From Cylindrobasidium torrendii FP15055 ss-10 (lineage: Eukaryota > Basidiomycota > Agaricomycetes > Agaricales > Physalacriaceae): a stretch of DNA of 27,538 nucleotides. Both the position numbers and the translations under genes were made by a program. The notes under the pieces are model-generated. The model had not been told where the DNA came from. It did no database searches and saw only the letters and a program-made list of their open reading frames with translations. Below are positions 10,123 through 20,604 of the stretch, piece by piece (position 1 is the first letter of the stretch; every line of letters begins with the position of its first letter). The stretch covers positions 1-27,538 of the forward strand of contig KN880727.1 in the NCBI GenBank assembly GCA_000934385.1, read 5' to 3'.

Positions 10123-10824
10123 CCAGCACTGGGATGAACGACGTGGACGACACGTACAGCGACGGAGGGAACGCGTGAACGACGTGCATCATCTAGGAGA
10201 CGACCGCGAGAAAGAATGGGGAGAGTGTGATTAAGGAGAGAGAAAGGAGCAGCGGTCGCTAATATATCACGAGCAGTGGAAGCTTTATACAACACGGGCC
10301 AAAATGGTCTATGGCATGATGCAGCGTATCCAAGCTTGTAACTGATGATGGTGGCTTCCAAGGGCAGTCCGCGATCCGGTTGCAGTGCCTGCAGCATGGT
10401 CACCCTTGTTCGCGCGTCTTTGTTCATTTTGCCGCACTACGAAGTACAGTTGGCATCATTGCGAATCCTATGTTCGGTACGCTATACGCATCCGCTGCGG
10501 TCATGGTCGAATCTCACATGCACATAAATGATAAATCCTCAAGCCATACATACACCTAAACGGCAAGGCAACCACCCACTTTGCTACAAAATCGCCGCCC
10601 CACTTATCGACAGCAAACAGGGATACAGACCGCACACCAAACGTAACTAACACTTACTGCCGAACTAGTCCGACAACAGCAAATACCCTTATCAGAGGTT
10701 AGTAAGTATGTAGCTAAATCACTTCCCCAGCGGATTTCAGTGCATGCGGGAGCCCCATGTACCACATATGCCAAGTCAACTAAAAGTAGTGACCACCATG
10801 GCAAGTGCCATGTCAAGTCCAAGT
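10123..10824. other. Intergenic: F-box gene promoter and APC5 3' end
   Basis: About 700 bp between two minus-strand genes. A long open frame on the minus strand overlaps the F-box start from 10427 down to 9939 but lacks any recognisable motif. No RNA gene or repeat was found. Confidence 0.45.
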
Positions 10825-13673
10825 TCACCGCGCCGCAAGTTTGTATCCTATCGACGCAACGATATCCAGCACCTGCCACACCTCCTCGTCGAACGTCACG
10901 AGCTCATACGCTTTCAAGATTTCCGTCGTCTCGCGCTGCTTGTTCGCCATTGTATCACGCTCTAGTGCCATCCCCAAATTATGGTACACCACCGCCAATA
11001 GGAATTGTACGTCTTTGAGTTGTGGGTACATTTCCAGTTTGATGAAGTCCCCTTCGGCGCGCAACAGATGCTGCAGGGCTTCATTTAGCTCCTCGGCTAA
11101 AAATCACACTTGTCAGTGAGGTCCGCGAGAAACTAAGTAAATGTGTCCTACATGAACCGCCCGACAAGCCGATGAGGCTCCGCGCCAAAGTAAAACTGGC
11201 TAGTGCTCGTTGCTCGAGGTCGTTGCCAGTTATCAGCTCAAGCTAGATGAGCATACACCGATGACAGCGTGCTGAACGCTCACCTGCGGCAGAATATCCG
11301 TTATCAGTTGGCGCGCGCGATGGAACAGCTTGAACTCGATTCCAAAGTCAGCAAGCAGGATAATGCTCGTTCTATACGCATTAAGACGTTGCTGGAACTC
11401 CGAATGCCAAAGAGACGTTAATAAGGCCTGTAGACTAGACCCAATCGCCTCAACGTTCTACAGGCGGTTAGCTTAGTAAAGAAGCAGTCTATATCGCTAC
11501 CTTCATCCGGATCACCTCATGTAGAGCCTCGTCTATCTTGCCCATGGATGACCGAAGATCGTTCTTATACGTGTAATGGCGTAAATTGCCATTACCAGGC
11601 GGACAACGAGCTCTGAGACTGTCGATGAGTTTAACTTGCCCTCTGAAGGGATATCAACGTCTACAACTTCAGAGAACGATGCATACTACCGACCTTCTGG
11701 CGGCACGAAGGACTATGATATGCCACATTTGTGAGGCCAACGTATTGTAGTCGCTGGTATGGAGCCCTCGCCAGACCTCAGGCTCCAGCAATGCTGCCAT
11801 CGATTCACTATATTGGCCTTGTCTTGCTTGCTACGATTCACGGTCAGCTTTCCTTCGACGCTTCAAAAAAAAGAACTGGTTCAATACCCGATACGCCTTA
11901 TTTAAAATCGCAGTTAAACGATTGTTGTCTGAACCGCCTTGTTCCGTCATAGAAATGACGATGTTTTCCTCAATATCTGCGAGTTTATCACAGCCTATCC
12001 AAATACGTTATGTAGCTGTCGCAAAGACTGAGGACAACACTCACCAGCCGCCTCCCAGACGATGGCCTGTACACCATGTTGTGCCCACTGAGCAGCAGCA
12101 TTATCCGGATCAGGGTGGACTTCGAGCCATCTATCGTACAGTGCTATAGACTCGACAATCTTTTCGAAGGAGGCCGCCAATGGTTGGTCCTAGAACAATA
12201 CACGTCCAGGTAAGTACGAACACATGGAACGAAGCTGCTGATGCACATAGTCGACCTCCATGAGCTTCTTGACATCGTACAGAATCTCGTAAGGGTGTAT
12301 GTGTGGCTGTATCTCATTGATTGGTGGTCTCCGATTGTCTTCCAAGCGGTTGAGCAATCTAGGCGATGGTTTGGCGTGAGGGAATGGCGATAATTTGTGA
12401 ACTTACGTTGCGCAATGCTGAAGCACAACGGCGTCTCCTGCATTTCGGGCCACTTGTATACCTTCTTGCAGTAGCTGTGGGCGTTCAGAAGTATGTTATA
12501 GAGAAGTAATACATCATACGCGTTTAGCGGTTTCGTGTTCATTCCGTACGTAGTGCATTCTGACGAGATTGAGGATAGCATTTTGTCGGAGACCGCTGAG
12601 AAGACAGTTAAAGCAGGTAGCGTCGAAGTTGAAGTGACATACGAATCATTTCCGTCGTGGAAACGTTGCTCGAAGAATTCGCGCGCCTTCTCCGAGGCTG
12701 CTACTTCCTCCCCAGTAGCAAGTGCATGCTGGAACCTTGGATGGGTTAGTTCGCGATGTTGTTGGGCGTAGAGGAATGTACCGTACCGTTCATAATGTTC
12801 GGCTTTTGGCCATGTCATGTAGTCATTTGGTGCCTTTAGAATTTGGCGGCCTGACAACAAATAAGCAAGAGAATAGCTGAGCAGGAGTATAACATACGCA
12901 TTGTTAATGGTTCTTCCTCGACGCGCACATCCTCGATTGGCATATGGTTACACCAACGCTGGTAGCTGGCGTGCAATGCTGTAGCCGCAACGAAACTCAT
13001 CTTGGCGAAGTCGATAGCATATCTCCGGACGAAAAGACCAAATAGCGAGCGCCGGTGCTGCAAGACATCAGTGCACTGGGATGGGCTAATTGACTGCAAC
13101 CCACGAACTGCCATGGAAGGGCACTTTCCTACGTTGTGTCAACGTCTAGTGGAAGCACATCAAATGGAACGCACTTCATCATGAACAAGTAAATTTGGAA
13201 AACCTGGTCATAATTGAAGTGACCAGGATGGAAGTGCAGTGGATAGACATACCCCGCGTGAAGTATTCAAGCATCTTGCTTGCCTGAAGCAGTTCGACAT
13301 GCTAGGGCTGTCAGGATGTTGTTCTACGGAGCATGTGGGCCACGCACTTTGAACTCAATCGACTTTACAAGTTTGGTCGCCTCCGACGTCCTCTGGACAC
13401 TCCCCAACTCCAGGATGAACTCTTTGAATGTCTTGGGCTCGGCGGTCTACATGTCTCCTTCAGTGGATACTTCGAGCGTTGAATTCATCCACACACTGAT
13501 GACATTTCGTTCAGGACTGTCCTTTGCAAATGCAATAGGAATGCAGGAGGAATGGTCTTGGGATCGCGCTCTTTGTATGTCACGATGAGGGCGGTACATA
13601 GAACCAAGTGGTGAGGCCGGAGCACGGAGGGCGGTTGGATGCTCTTTTTGCCATCTTTGTCCAATTTGTTCAT
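10825..13673 (-). CDS. APC5: Anaphase-promoting complex subunit 5
   Basis: TPR-containing scaffold subunit of the APC/C ubiquitin ligase that drives mitotic exit. Seventeen exons: 13673-13497, 13446-13348, 13301-13253, 13203-13175, 13128-13105, 13057-12898, 12850-12643, 12595-12520, 12474-12407, 12358-12247, 12189-12045, 11976-11888, 11830-11694, 11642-11501, 11457-11284, 11242-11152, 11096-10825. They give 683 residues. Recognition rests on the N-terminal SVLRPHHLVL, the block RRSLFGLFVRR, the Apc5 TPR core NAILNLVRMHYVRNE followed by LLQEGIQVARNAGDAVVLQH (about 253-290), EENIVISMTEQGGSDNNRL, and the C-terminal DVQFLLAVVYHNLGMALERD. Exons 4 and 5 (29 and 24 nt) are the least certain; they were chosen to keep frame into the RRSLFG block. 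The donor at 12246 (GTGCAT) is also weak. Confidence 0.9.
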
Positions 13674-13738
13674 AGCGCGGCGAAGTAGTCGACCCCAGAT
13701 GGTGGTGTTCAGTAAGGTATACAGTCACATGTGACAGG

Positions 13739-13751
13739 CGCGTCGACGCGT
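13739..13751. promoter_or_regulatory. 12-bp palindrome with MCB-type ACGCGT upstream of APC5
   Basis: CGCGTCGACGCG at 13739-13750 is a perfect palindrome, and ACGCGT occupies 13746-13751, about 73 bp upstream of the APC5 start. ACGCGT is the MluI cell-cycle box bound by MBF in other fungi; function here is inferred only from position and the cell-cycle role of APC5. Confidence 0.35.
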
Positions 13752-13876
13752 CCGAATTTCACTGCACGCCTGGTGGTCTACCAAAACTACACTTATTGCT
13801 CGATTCATGGAATATTTACAGAAATCGCTATAGACAAGCGACGCAAAATGGACATTGCCAGTGTCTGGAGTAGATA

Positions 13877-14723
13877 TCATTGTTCTGTGCCGAGATCTAG
13901 AGATGCGGAGCCCAATTCTGGTGGCCCAGCTGGTGCGACGGGGTCTGCTCCCATCTCTTCGCCGCCTAATCCGCCTTCCCCGAGAACACCTGCATCCAAG
14001 CCCTCGCCACTGAACGGATCCTCCGTTTGATCCATCATAGGGCCCCCCATGAGCGCGTCGTCGTCCTGCATTTGAGTCAGGTCGTGGGAGGTGAGGTTGA
14101 GACCGTCTGGTCCAAAACCGTCCATATCCAGAGATATTCCACCGTCGTCGTTGATTTTCAGCGAGTCGTCCAACGCGTCGTCTACCATCATATTTCCCCC
14201 CGAAGAATCCAAGGACGCAGCCATAGCTAATGGATCCCCTACACCATCAAGTGATAGGTCTGTCTCCGGCGGTTCAAGCGTCAATTGCGTTGGCTCGTCC
14301 ACTTCTTCCTCAACCTTGCCTTCCTCCGTTGGCTCGGGCACTAAGCCACTAGCTTGCTCCGCCGAAGGTTGTATTCCAGGGATAGGCCCATTTGCGTCCT
14401 CCTTCTCCTCGTCTTTCTCCTCGTCATCAATCACCTCCACTTCCTCCGCGTCGGGAAGCGGGGCAAGAGGCTCATCTAATTCAACTTCGTCGTCTTTGAA
14501 TTGCTATTTGGAGTACCATTGAGCATTACAACCGGTTTAAGTCAGGGCAACGCACTGGTACGCGATCCGTCTTTACCCACTTGTAGACTTTGAATGTGGT
14601 ATTTCCAGGAAATCCTTCTGGGGTAACCCAAGCCTTCTCCCAGCATGGAACGGGCTGCATCAACTGCCTGCGTGCGGCCTCTGTCGTTGCGGCGCTAACT
14701 CCTCCGACTCTGCGTTTTGACAT
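13877..14723 (-). CDS. BCL7-like N-terminal domain protein, SWI/SNF subunit candidate
   Basis: Two exons (14723-14556, 14503-13877) give 264 residues. Residues 27-53 contain CWEKAWVTPEG and FKVYKWVKTD, which parallel the WEKKWV...YKWV core of the animal BCL7 family, known subunits of SWI/SNF (BAF) chromatin remodellers. The conserved block lies near the N-terminus, as in BCL7 proteins. The rest is a low-complexity acidic tail (runs of Asp/Glu, then Gly/Met/Asp/Leu-rich sequence) without a fold I recognise. The tail of animal BCL7 is also poorly conserved. The start at MSKRRVGG is preferred; the frame is open to an ATG at 14777, adding 18 residues. It lies in tandem with APC5 and MED7. The domain match was made by eye from a short motif. 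Confidence 0.72.
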
Positions 14724-14923
14724 GTTGGTGTGGGTTGAGTTTCTGCAATTCTCGCGCAAGTTCCGAGGTGATGGCAAGGTCAGAGAGTGAAGTCGCTGGT
14801 CGATCGGTTCGAAGGGATCATGTGATGTATTTCAGATGCCCTTTCCTTCTGTACACAGGCGTATGTAAACGAATATGCTGAGTGCATTATACAAATGTTT
14901 ATTTGATTCCTGCTGCCCTACAC

Positions 14924-15975
14924 TTATAGTTCCTCAGCCCAGCGGAGAACATCATCGTTGGTTACGCCTCCAGCCGATGCGGTAGGGTTCTGTCAGTTGG
15001 CTATCAACTTCGTGTATTCAACCCAAATTGGAGACATACCTGGGAATTGGGGGCTGCTGTTATAGGTGTGCCTAACGGACGTGCTTCAGAGGGTTCATCT
15101 TCTGTAGTAAATGCGGTCTGCGCTGCTTGCCGAAGCTCTGCAAGCTTTCCCTCGAGAGTATCGCACTTTCTACGCGGGACATGAGTTTGGACCATTACTT
15201 GGAAAATGTGTTGCGCACTTGTGCAAAACATCAGTCTCTTCCCGTCTGAGCTCAATTTGTCTCTTCATCATGCTTTCGAGGTTCCCGCGGGCCTGCGAGG
15301 CAATGGTCAATCTTGGAGTCAAATGGAAGTGGGCGTATGAACCTGCACGGGACGTAGATCGTTGGCTGCAGACATAAGGTTTTGGCTTAGAACTGTCAAC
15401 CATTCGGAGTGGGTGTACCATTGCGGGGGAAGCTCTCCAACAGAGTTCGTGGGTGGCGGCGCGAGGAGGGATGAAGTTAATTGGGTGTAGGAAACAAGCA
15501 GGGATTTAAGAATGGACAGTAACGCAGGGCGGCGGTCTGTAGTATGGATGTCTAGCACACTTCAAGAATGGACGATGGGCACGTACCTACACTAGGATCT
15601 GAAGGATATAGTTGCGTTCCACCCAATTCGGCTAGACTGGCAACCTTCTCTTTAACCTGAGCGATGTAGACGTGTAAGAACACCTTATACGCGAGCTGAG
15701 ATGGGCATGCTGACATGCCAGATATCCCCAAAGACAGTGAAATGAGCGTCTGGTTCCTCTAGAATCCAGTCGACGCGTGGTTTCTCGAGGGACTTCAAGG
15801 GCCATTCCGGTATTTCGATCTGGTCAGACAGGACTTCTTGTTGGATTGGATTTGGATCATCCGGTGCGCGCTCGTTCAGCAGTTGAAGCAAGTTAAGATT
15901 GTGTGCGGTATAGCGCGTGTAATGTGATGGGGGAGATGGAAACGGATTGCGCAACTCGGCGTCTTCGTCGTCCAT
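14924..15975 (-). CDS. MED7: Mediator complex subunit 7
   Basis: Middle-module subunit of Mediator, which links transcription factors to RNA polymerase II. Six exons (15975-15715, 15656-15587, 15551-15343, 15292-15219, 15169-15040, 14989-14924) give 269 residues. Family marks are NPFPSPPSHYTRYT near the N-terminus, IPEWPLKSLEKP, VASLAELGGTQLYPSDPS, an L-rich helix with SYTQLTSSLL, and NDLRPVQARGNLESMM followed by a coiled coil (DTLEGKLAELRQ). The second intron, 15586-15552, is only 35 nt, the shortest in the window. An AATAAA on the minus strand (14903-14898) lies about 20 nt past the stop. Transcribed divergently from the acyl-CoA ligase over 215 bp. Confidence 0.94.
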
Positions 15976-16111
15976 TGTCAGAATTCAAAATGTCACGGCG
16001 AGACGTGTGACGGCAGCGAACAGCAGCGAACCGGCTCGGACATCAGCTGGTGTTGATCACTTTCGATCAGTGCTGTGGGGAAATTAGGTTACTTCTATGC
16101 TCCATCCGGGA

Positions 16112-16119
16112 TATATAAA
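16112..16119 (+). promoter_or_regulatory. TATA box of the acyl-CoA ligase gene
   Basis: TATATAAA lies 71 bp before the ATG at 16191, followed by a pyrimidine-rich leader. This is the clearest core-promoter element seen in the window. Position and sequence fit a TATA box; the transcription start is inferred, not observed. Confidence 0.6.
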
Positions 16120-16190
16120 TATGGGGATGGACGTCTCCTGTCCTCCTCCGAGCTCTTTGACTTTACCCATCATCACTCTCTCTGTGCACC

Positions 16191-18810
16191 ATGGAGTTCT
16201 CTGGCCCACCGCTCGCGCTCAATGCCATCCCCAATCTCACCATTCCCCAATTCACGCTCGACTACAACCATCCACTCAAGAAGCCTCGCGGAGCGAATGT
16301 ACCTGTGTTCATCGAAGACGCGACAGGCCGGGGAATCACATTGGATGAAGTGCGTCGCCCGTCGCAGCCTTCGAAGCCTCTGCTTATTCGCTGTAGGCTC
16401 GGGCGCGAGTCCATCATCTGGCGAACGCGCTGCACACAAAGTTTAACATCGGTGCGTGTGGCTTGAGAATCCCATCACACCCACTGATACCTACCCGCAG
16501 CGGAGAACGATGTCGGTGCGTCCACCTCGCTCCAGTACTAGTATCACTATCACCTAAACTCCCTCTCAGTCTGCATCTTCAGTCCAAATGATATCGGTGC
16601 GTTGGGCTATCCCTCCTTCTCAGACCCCTCAAACTCTTCCCAGACTACCCTGTGTCCATTTGGGCCATCCACCGCTTAGGTGCTGTTGTCACGTTCGTAC
16701 CTGGCCGACCGTTCTGTGTTTCGCTTCCTGACGCGCGCCGTTCCATAGCCCTGCTAACCCCAGTTACACGCATGAAGAGCTGCAGCACCAACTCGATCTC
16801 GCGCAGGCAAATACGATCTTCGTCAATCCTGCATCGCTGGGCACGGCGCTCAAGGCCGCCAAAGCTGTCGGCATCCCCCAAGACCGCATCGTTCTCATGT
16901 CGAGGAGCGAACGGCCCGAAGGATACGATAACATTGAATCACTGGTTGCTCTGGGAAAGACATCTGACATTACTTATACTGAAAGGGCCCTCGCTCCGGG
17001 CGAAGCAAAGACCAAGACGGTGCGTCGAAGCCAATGCGCTCGCGGTGTTGCTGGGTTCTGATTATCACAAGGCCTTCTTATCGTTCTCAAGTGGAACCAC
17101 AGGTGGGTCAAAGTTCAGTCCTTAGCCTTGCGAAGCTGACATATTTGATAGGACGCGCGAAGGTGGGTTTATGTTCCTCCCAAGTTTAGCATCGCCCCAG
17201 TCCTCAACTTCTTCGTCGCCAGGCTGTCGTGATTCCTCACGCTGCGGTCATTTCCAATGTGGTTCAGATGGCCATTTGGTTCTCCCCGGAAAATGATGTG
17301 CACAAGAGGATGGCGCCTGGAGATGTCTCGTTAGGAGGTGAGTACGGGCATTATACCGATGCTCAGCTTGGAGCTGAGTCGGAATTTTGTAGCCCTTCCA
17401 TTCTTCCGTACGTTTGTCTCGCCTTTGGGTATGATAAATCTTAACGGCTTAACTAGACATCTATGGCCTCGTCGTGACTGTAAGACTTTTTAGTGCTTCC
17501 TTAGCTTTCGCTAAACCAATCGACAGTTACACTTCATGCTCTTCAACGGCGTAGGGCAGTCGCTTTTGTCTCGTACATACAAGCTAACATTGAATAGATC
17601 TCAGTGGTTGTCATCCCCAAGTTTAACTTTTCGGCGTTCTTGAAGAGCATCGTGCGTCACAAAATCACGCACCTGTTGTAAGCGTGTTTGTCGCTTTTGT
17701 GTACCGCACCTCTCATTTTCATCAAGCATTGTTCCGCCCCAAGCTGTCCTCTTGACCAAGGTCCGTCCCGTCGACACCACCGTTGGCCCCGATTAACAAG
17801 TTCTCAGCACGCCGAAACGAAAAAGTACAATCTCGCACACGTAAAGCTTGTCATGTGCGGGGCAGCGCCATTGTCAGGCGACCTCGTAGAGGCCATGTCC
17901 AAGCTGTTCCCGGACGCCATGATTGGTCAAGGCTACGGTGGGTATTTCCAATAACCAACCCACTCTTTTTCGGCTCATTTCTATGGCACAGGGCTCACCG
18001 AGTCGTCCACAACGATTGTGATGCTAAACCCGAAGAAGAAAGTCGATACAATCGGTAGTGCTGGACGCCTGATTCCCGGTATTGTGGCTCGCATTGTGAA
18101 AGAAGATGGATCCCTGTGTAAAGAGGGTGAGCAGGGAGAGTTAGTTGTGAAGTCGCCTGCACTTGCGCTCCGATACCACGGCAATGAACAGGCGTACGAT
18201 CTTTCTTTTCCTGTCTGTCCCATTGGTTTAAACTTCCCTCAGAACGGCGGAGACGTTTGTCGACGGCTGGCTTAGAACTGGGGACGAGGTCATCGTGAAG
18301 GACGGTGACTTCTTCGTTGTGGATCGACTAAAGGTATTTGCCCTTGAATTCGGGTCATATCGCGCATGTGCTGAGGACCCATAGGAAATGTTCAAGGTTC
18401 GCGGTTTCCAGGTTGCCCCAGCAGAGCTCGAAGGGCATCTGCTCACCCATCCTGCCGTTGCCGACGTCTGCGTAGTCGGCATTCCGGACGAGTACAGTGG
18501 TGAAATTCCTCTTGCGTTTGTGGTGCCTCAGTCATCTGCCGTCAACCTCAAGGATCCGTCTTCTGTCGCCAGTCTAAAGAATGCCATATCGAAACATGTG
18601 TCGGACAACAAGATTCAGTATAAGTGGTTAGCTGGTGGTGTCGAATTCATCGACGCGATTCCGAAGAATCCGTCTGGCAAGATTGTACGTCTTTTTTGCT
18701 TCACTCTTGTTGTCGTTTATCTCATTCATCTGAAGCTGCGTCGTATCCTACGGGCGCAGGCTACAAAGAACCGCATTACGGGATCGTTCTCCCTACAAGC
18801 GAAGTTGTAG
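16191..18810 (+). CDS. 4-coumarate-CoA-ligase-like acyl-CoA synthetase, probably peroxisomal
   Basis: ANL-family enzyme that activates a carboxylic acid with ATP and transfers it to CoA; the substrate cannot be told. Nineteen exons: 16191-16349, 16397-16451, 16501-16515, 16570-16596, 16644-16692, 16749-17019, 17072-17102, 17152-17162, 17223-17337, 17393-17407, 17457-17479, 17527-17550, 17598-17677, 17727-17760, 17808-17937, 17992-18193, 18243-18333, 18385-18684, 18736-18810. They give 568 residues. Motifs: P-loop SFSSGTTGRAK (196-206), ALPFFHIYGLVV, GQGYGLTESS, GWLRTGDE, VDRLKEMFKVRGFQVAP and catalytic PKNPSGK (K543). The last residues, AKL (566-568), form a type-1 peroxisomal targeting signal. 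Exons of 15, 11 and 15 nt are needed to complete AENDVV, GRAK and LPFFH. A family with CoA-activating roles in beta-oxidation or aromatic metabolism is likely. Confidence 0.93.
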
Positions 18811-19077
18811 AAAGGAGCGCAGGCTTAATACGCAATTGTAATGATACCCTCCCCCGATATTTTCCTGGATTTCCTTAGGCTAGCTATCACGAACGACGCT
18901 TGCCATAGTCAACACGCAAATTTTTTTGGTCACTGGTCATGACTGCTACTCAAGCATACCTTGGTCGTTGCTTCCGATGATCTGTGTGCTTACTAAGCAC
19001 AATGAGTTGTGCATTGATCTTGCAGAAAATAGTATTGAATTTACCGGAACAATGAGTACAGAGGAAAACTACGACGT

Positions 19078-20476
19078 TCATACAATAAAAAGATCTGGCT
19101 TCATGCCCTGTACGATGATTAGCGCAGGTATTTTGATATGAATGGTTACAATTACCCTCCTACATAGACGCGAAACTAGACCAGCGAGCTGAATAATGGT
19201 GCCGACGCCTTCAAGTACTCGCATATGTGTGAATCCGACATCCTATAGGATAATGAGGATGGGAATTGGGGGGTGTGTTAGCTCTGTCTTACTTTCATGA
19301 ACTCTAGCTTCGTGTATTCTGGAATCCTAAGGATAGAATTGGCATTTTAGACGGAGAAAATGTGAATTGAGGCTCACTCGTCGAAGGTCTTGACCACTCG
19401 GAAGATCGTTACGACGATGTCAATGGCGCTGTATCCTTGACCCCACAAACTGTTGAGCTTATCCATAGCAGTATTGATGTCATTCTTCATGCAAGCCTTG
19501 AGCATCGCCTGGACTAGAATGGGATGTGGTTGATCGCAGACTTTGAATACGTTCTCGCCGTTGACAAAACCGAATCCAGCTTGCGTAGACTGTAAGTTGT
19601 TGATCGCTTGACGCATATCGCCCTCAGACGTGAAGATGAGAGCAGCGAGTCCGTCATCATCATATTTGACCTGACTAGTGAGTTCTCTGGTTGGTCTCTA
19701 TACTGTGTACACACCTTTTCATCGTCGCATATAGTCATAAGCCGCGCCAAGATTTCATGATCGCGTAGTTTTGCGTATCGCAGAATGGCACATCGACTTT
19801 GGATAGGTTCTATGATCTTGTTGCTCATGTTGCATGCAAGGCAGAAACGCGTCGTATTTGAGTATATTTCCATCGTGCGTCGCAGCGCTTGTTGGGCGCC
19901 GGCAGTCATACTAGAAGGACGCGTCAAAACGCGTCGAGGGGTTTGAAAACCACGCACCTGTCCGCTTCATCCAGAATAACGATCTTATGTCTTCCAGCAG
20001 GCAAAGTGACTTTCTTCTGTGCGAATGTCTTGATTTTGTTGCGGACAACATCAATACCTCTGCCAAAGGTTATCAAACAAGCTGCAGAGGAGTGATAGGA
20101 TCGCACCTCTCATCTGACGCGTTCAACTCAAGTACACCTTCTTTGTACGCGTCGCCCAAGAGTTGGTGGGCCAAGCAGTGTATGCTGGTTGTTTTACCGA
20201 TACCAGGCATACCCTATACATTTCAGTCAGACGGAAGAGTACTTAAAGCCCACGCACTGAAATAATAATATGCGGGCAGTTTCCGTCGCGTGCAATGACT
20301 TTCAGGCGCTCAATAGTGTCTGAATTGCCGACAACATCATCCAGTATATGCGGGCGATATTTCTCTACCCTAGAGGACGATTAGGAATAGCTGTATCTTT
20401 GGGGTATGGAGACGGACCAAGGCAGTTCGTAGGGGACATCCGAGGCGTTGTTCGCCTTTGAAGTCGAGGAAGCCAT
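19078..20476 (-). CDS. RFC4: Replication factor C subunit Rfc4 (human RFC2 ortholog)
   Basis: AAA+ subunit of the clamp loader that places PCNA on primed DNA. Nine exons (20476-20418, 20369-20258, 20213-20107, 20059-19958, 19910-19715, 19670-19378, 19326-19293, 19242-19156, 19107-19078) give 339 residues. The RFC boxes are visible: VEKYRP, Walker [11 protein letters not shown] (58-67), [14 protein letters not shown], Walker B with DEAD (123-126), [16 protein letters not shown] with the SRC arginine finger (165-167), and [22 protein letters not shown] together with [16 protein letters not shown] marks the yeast Rfc4/human RFC2 subtype rather than the other small subunits. The last intron (19155-19108) yields a ten-codon terminal exon ending MKPDLFIV; without it the frame runs on through intron-like sequence. 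Diverges from SerRS over 128 bp. Confidence 0.95.
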
Positions 20477-20555
20477 GGCAGGCAGAGTGGAGGAACGATC
20501 GAGCCATGTCGCGTCTTCGGCAGACCGGCTCGGCAATTTATGCATTAAACACCAA

Positions 20556-20571
20556 GGTCAAATTCAGGTCA
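20556..20571. promoter_or_regulatory. GGTCA direct repeat in the RFC4/SerRS promoter
   Basis: AGGTCAAAT occurs at 20555-20563 and 20566-20574, so the GGTCA cores start exactly 11 bp apart, about one helical turn. They sit in the 128-bp divergent promoter. A paired binding site is inferred only. Confidence 0.35.
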
Positions 20572-20604
20572 AATCCTCGCCGCCTTCCACACCGTCGCAT
20601 ACAA

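Noticed and set aside
9939..10427. 162-codon open frame on the minus strand overlapping the F-box gene start
   Set aside because: No recognisable motif, and it overlaps the F-box coding region in another frame over 180 bp.
14091..14522. Ser-rich plus-strand open frame opposite the BCL7-like gene
   Set aside because: Shadow of the acidic tail codons; no start context or domain.
14924..20476. A biosynthetic gene cluster around the acyl-CoA ligase
   Set aside because: Neighbours are MED7 and RFC4, both conserved housekeeping genes. No transporter, oxidase, synthase or regulator typical of a cluster is adjacent.
16030..20533. Shared 10-mer ACCGGCTCGG in two divergent promoters (16030-16039 and 20524-20533)
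   Set aside because: Hundreds of shared 10-mers are expected by chance in a 27-kb window, and the other promoters lack it.
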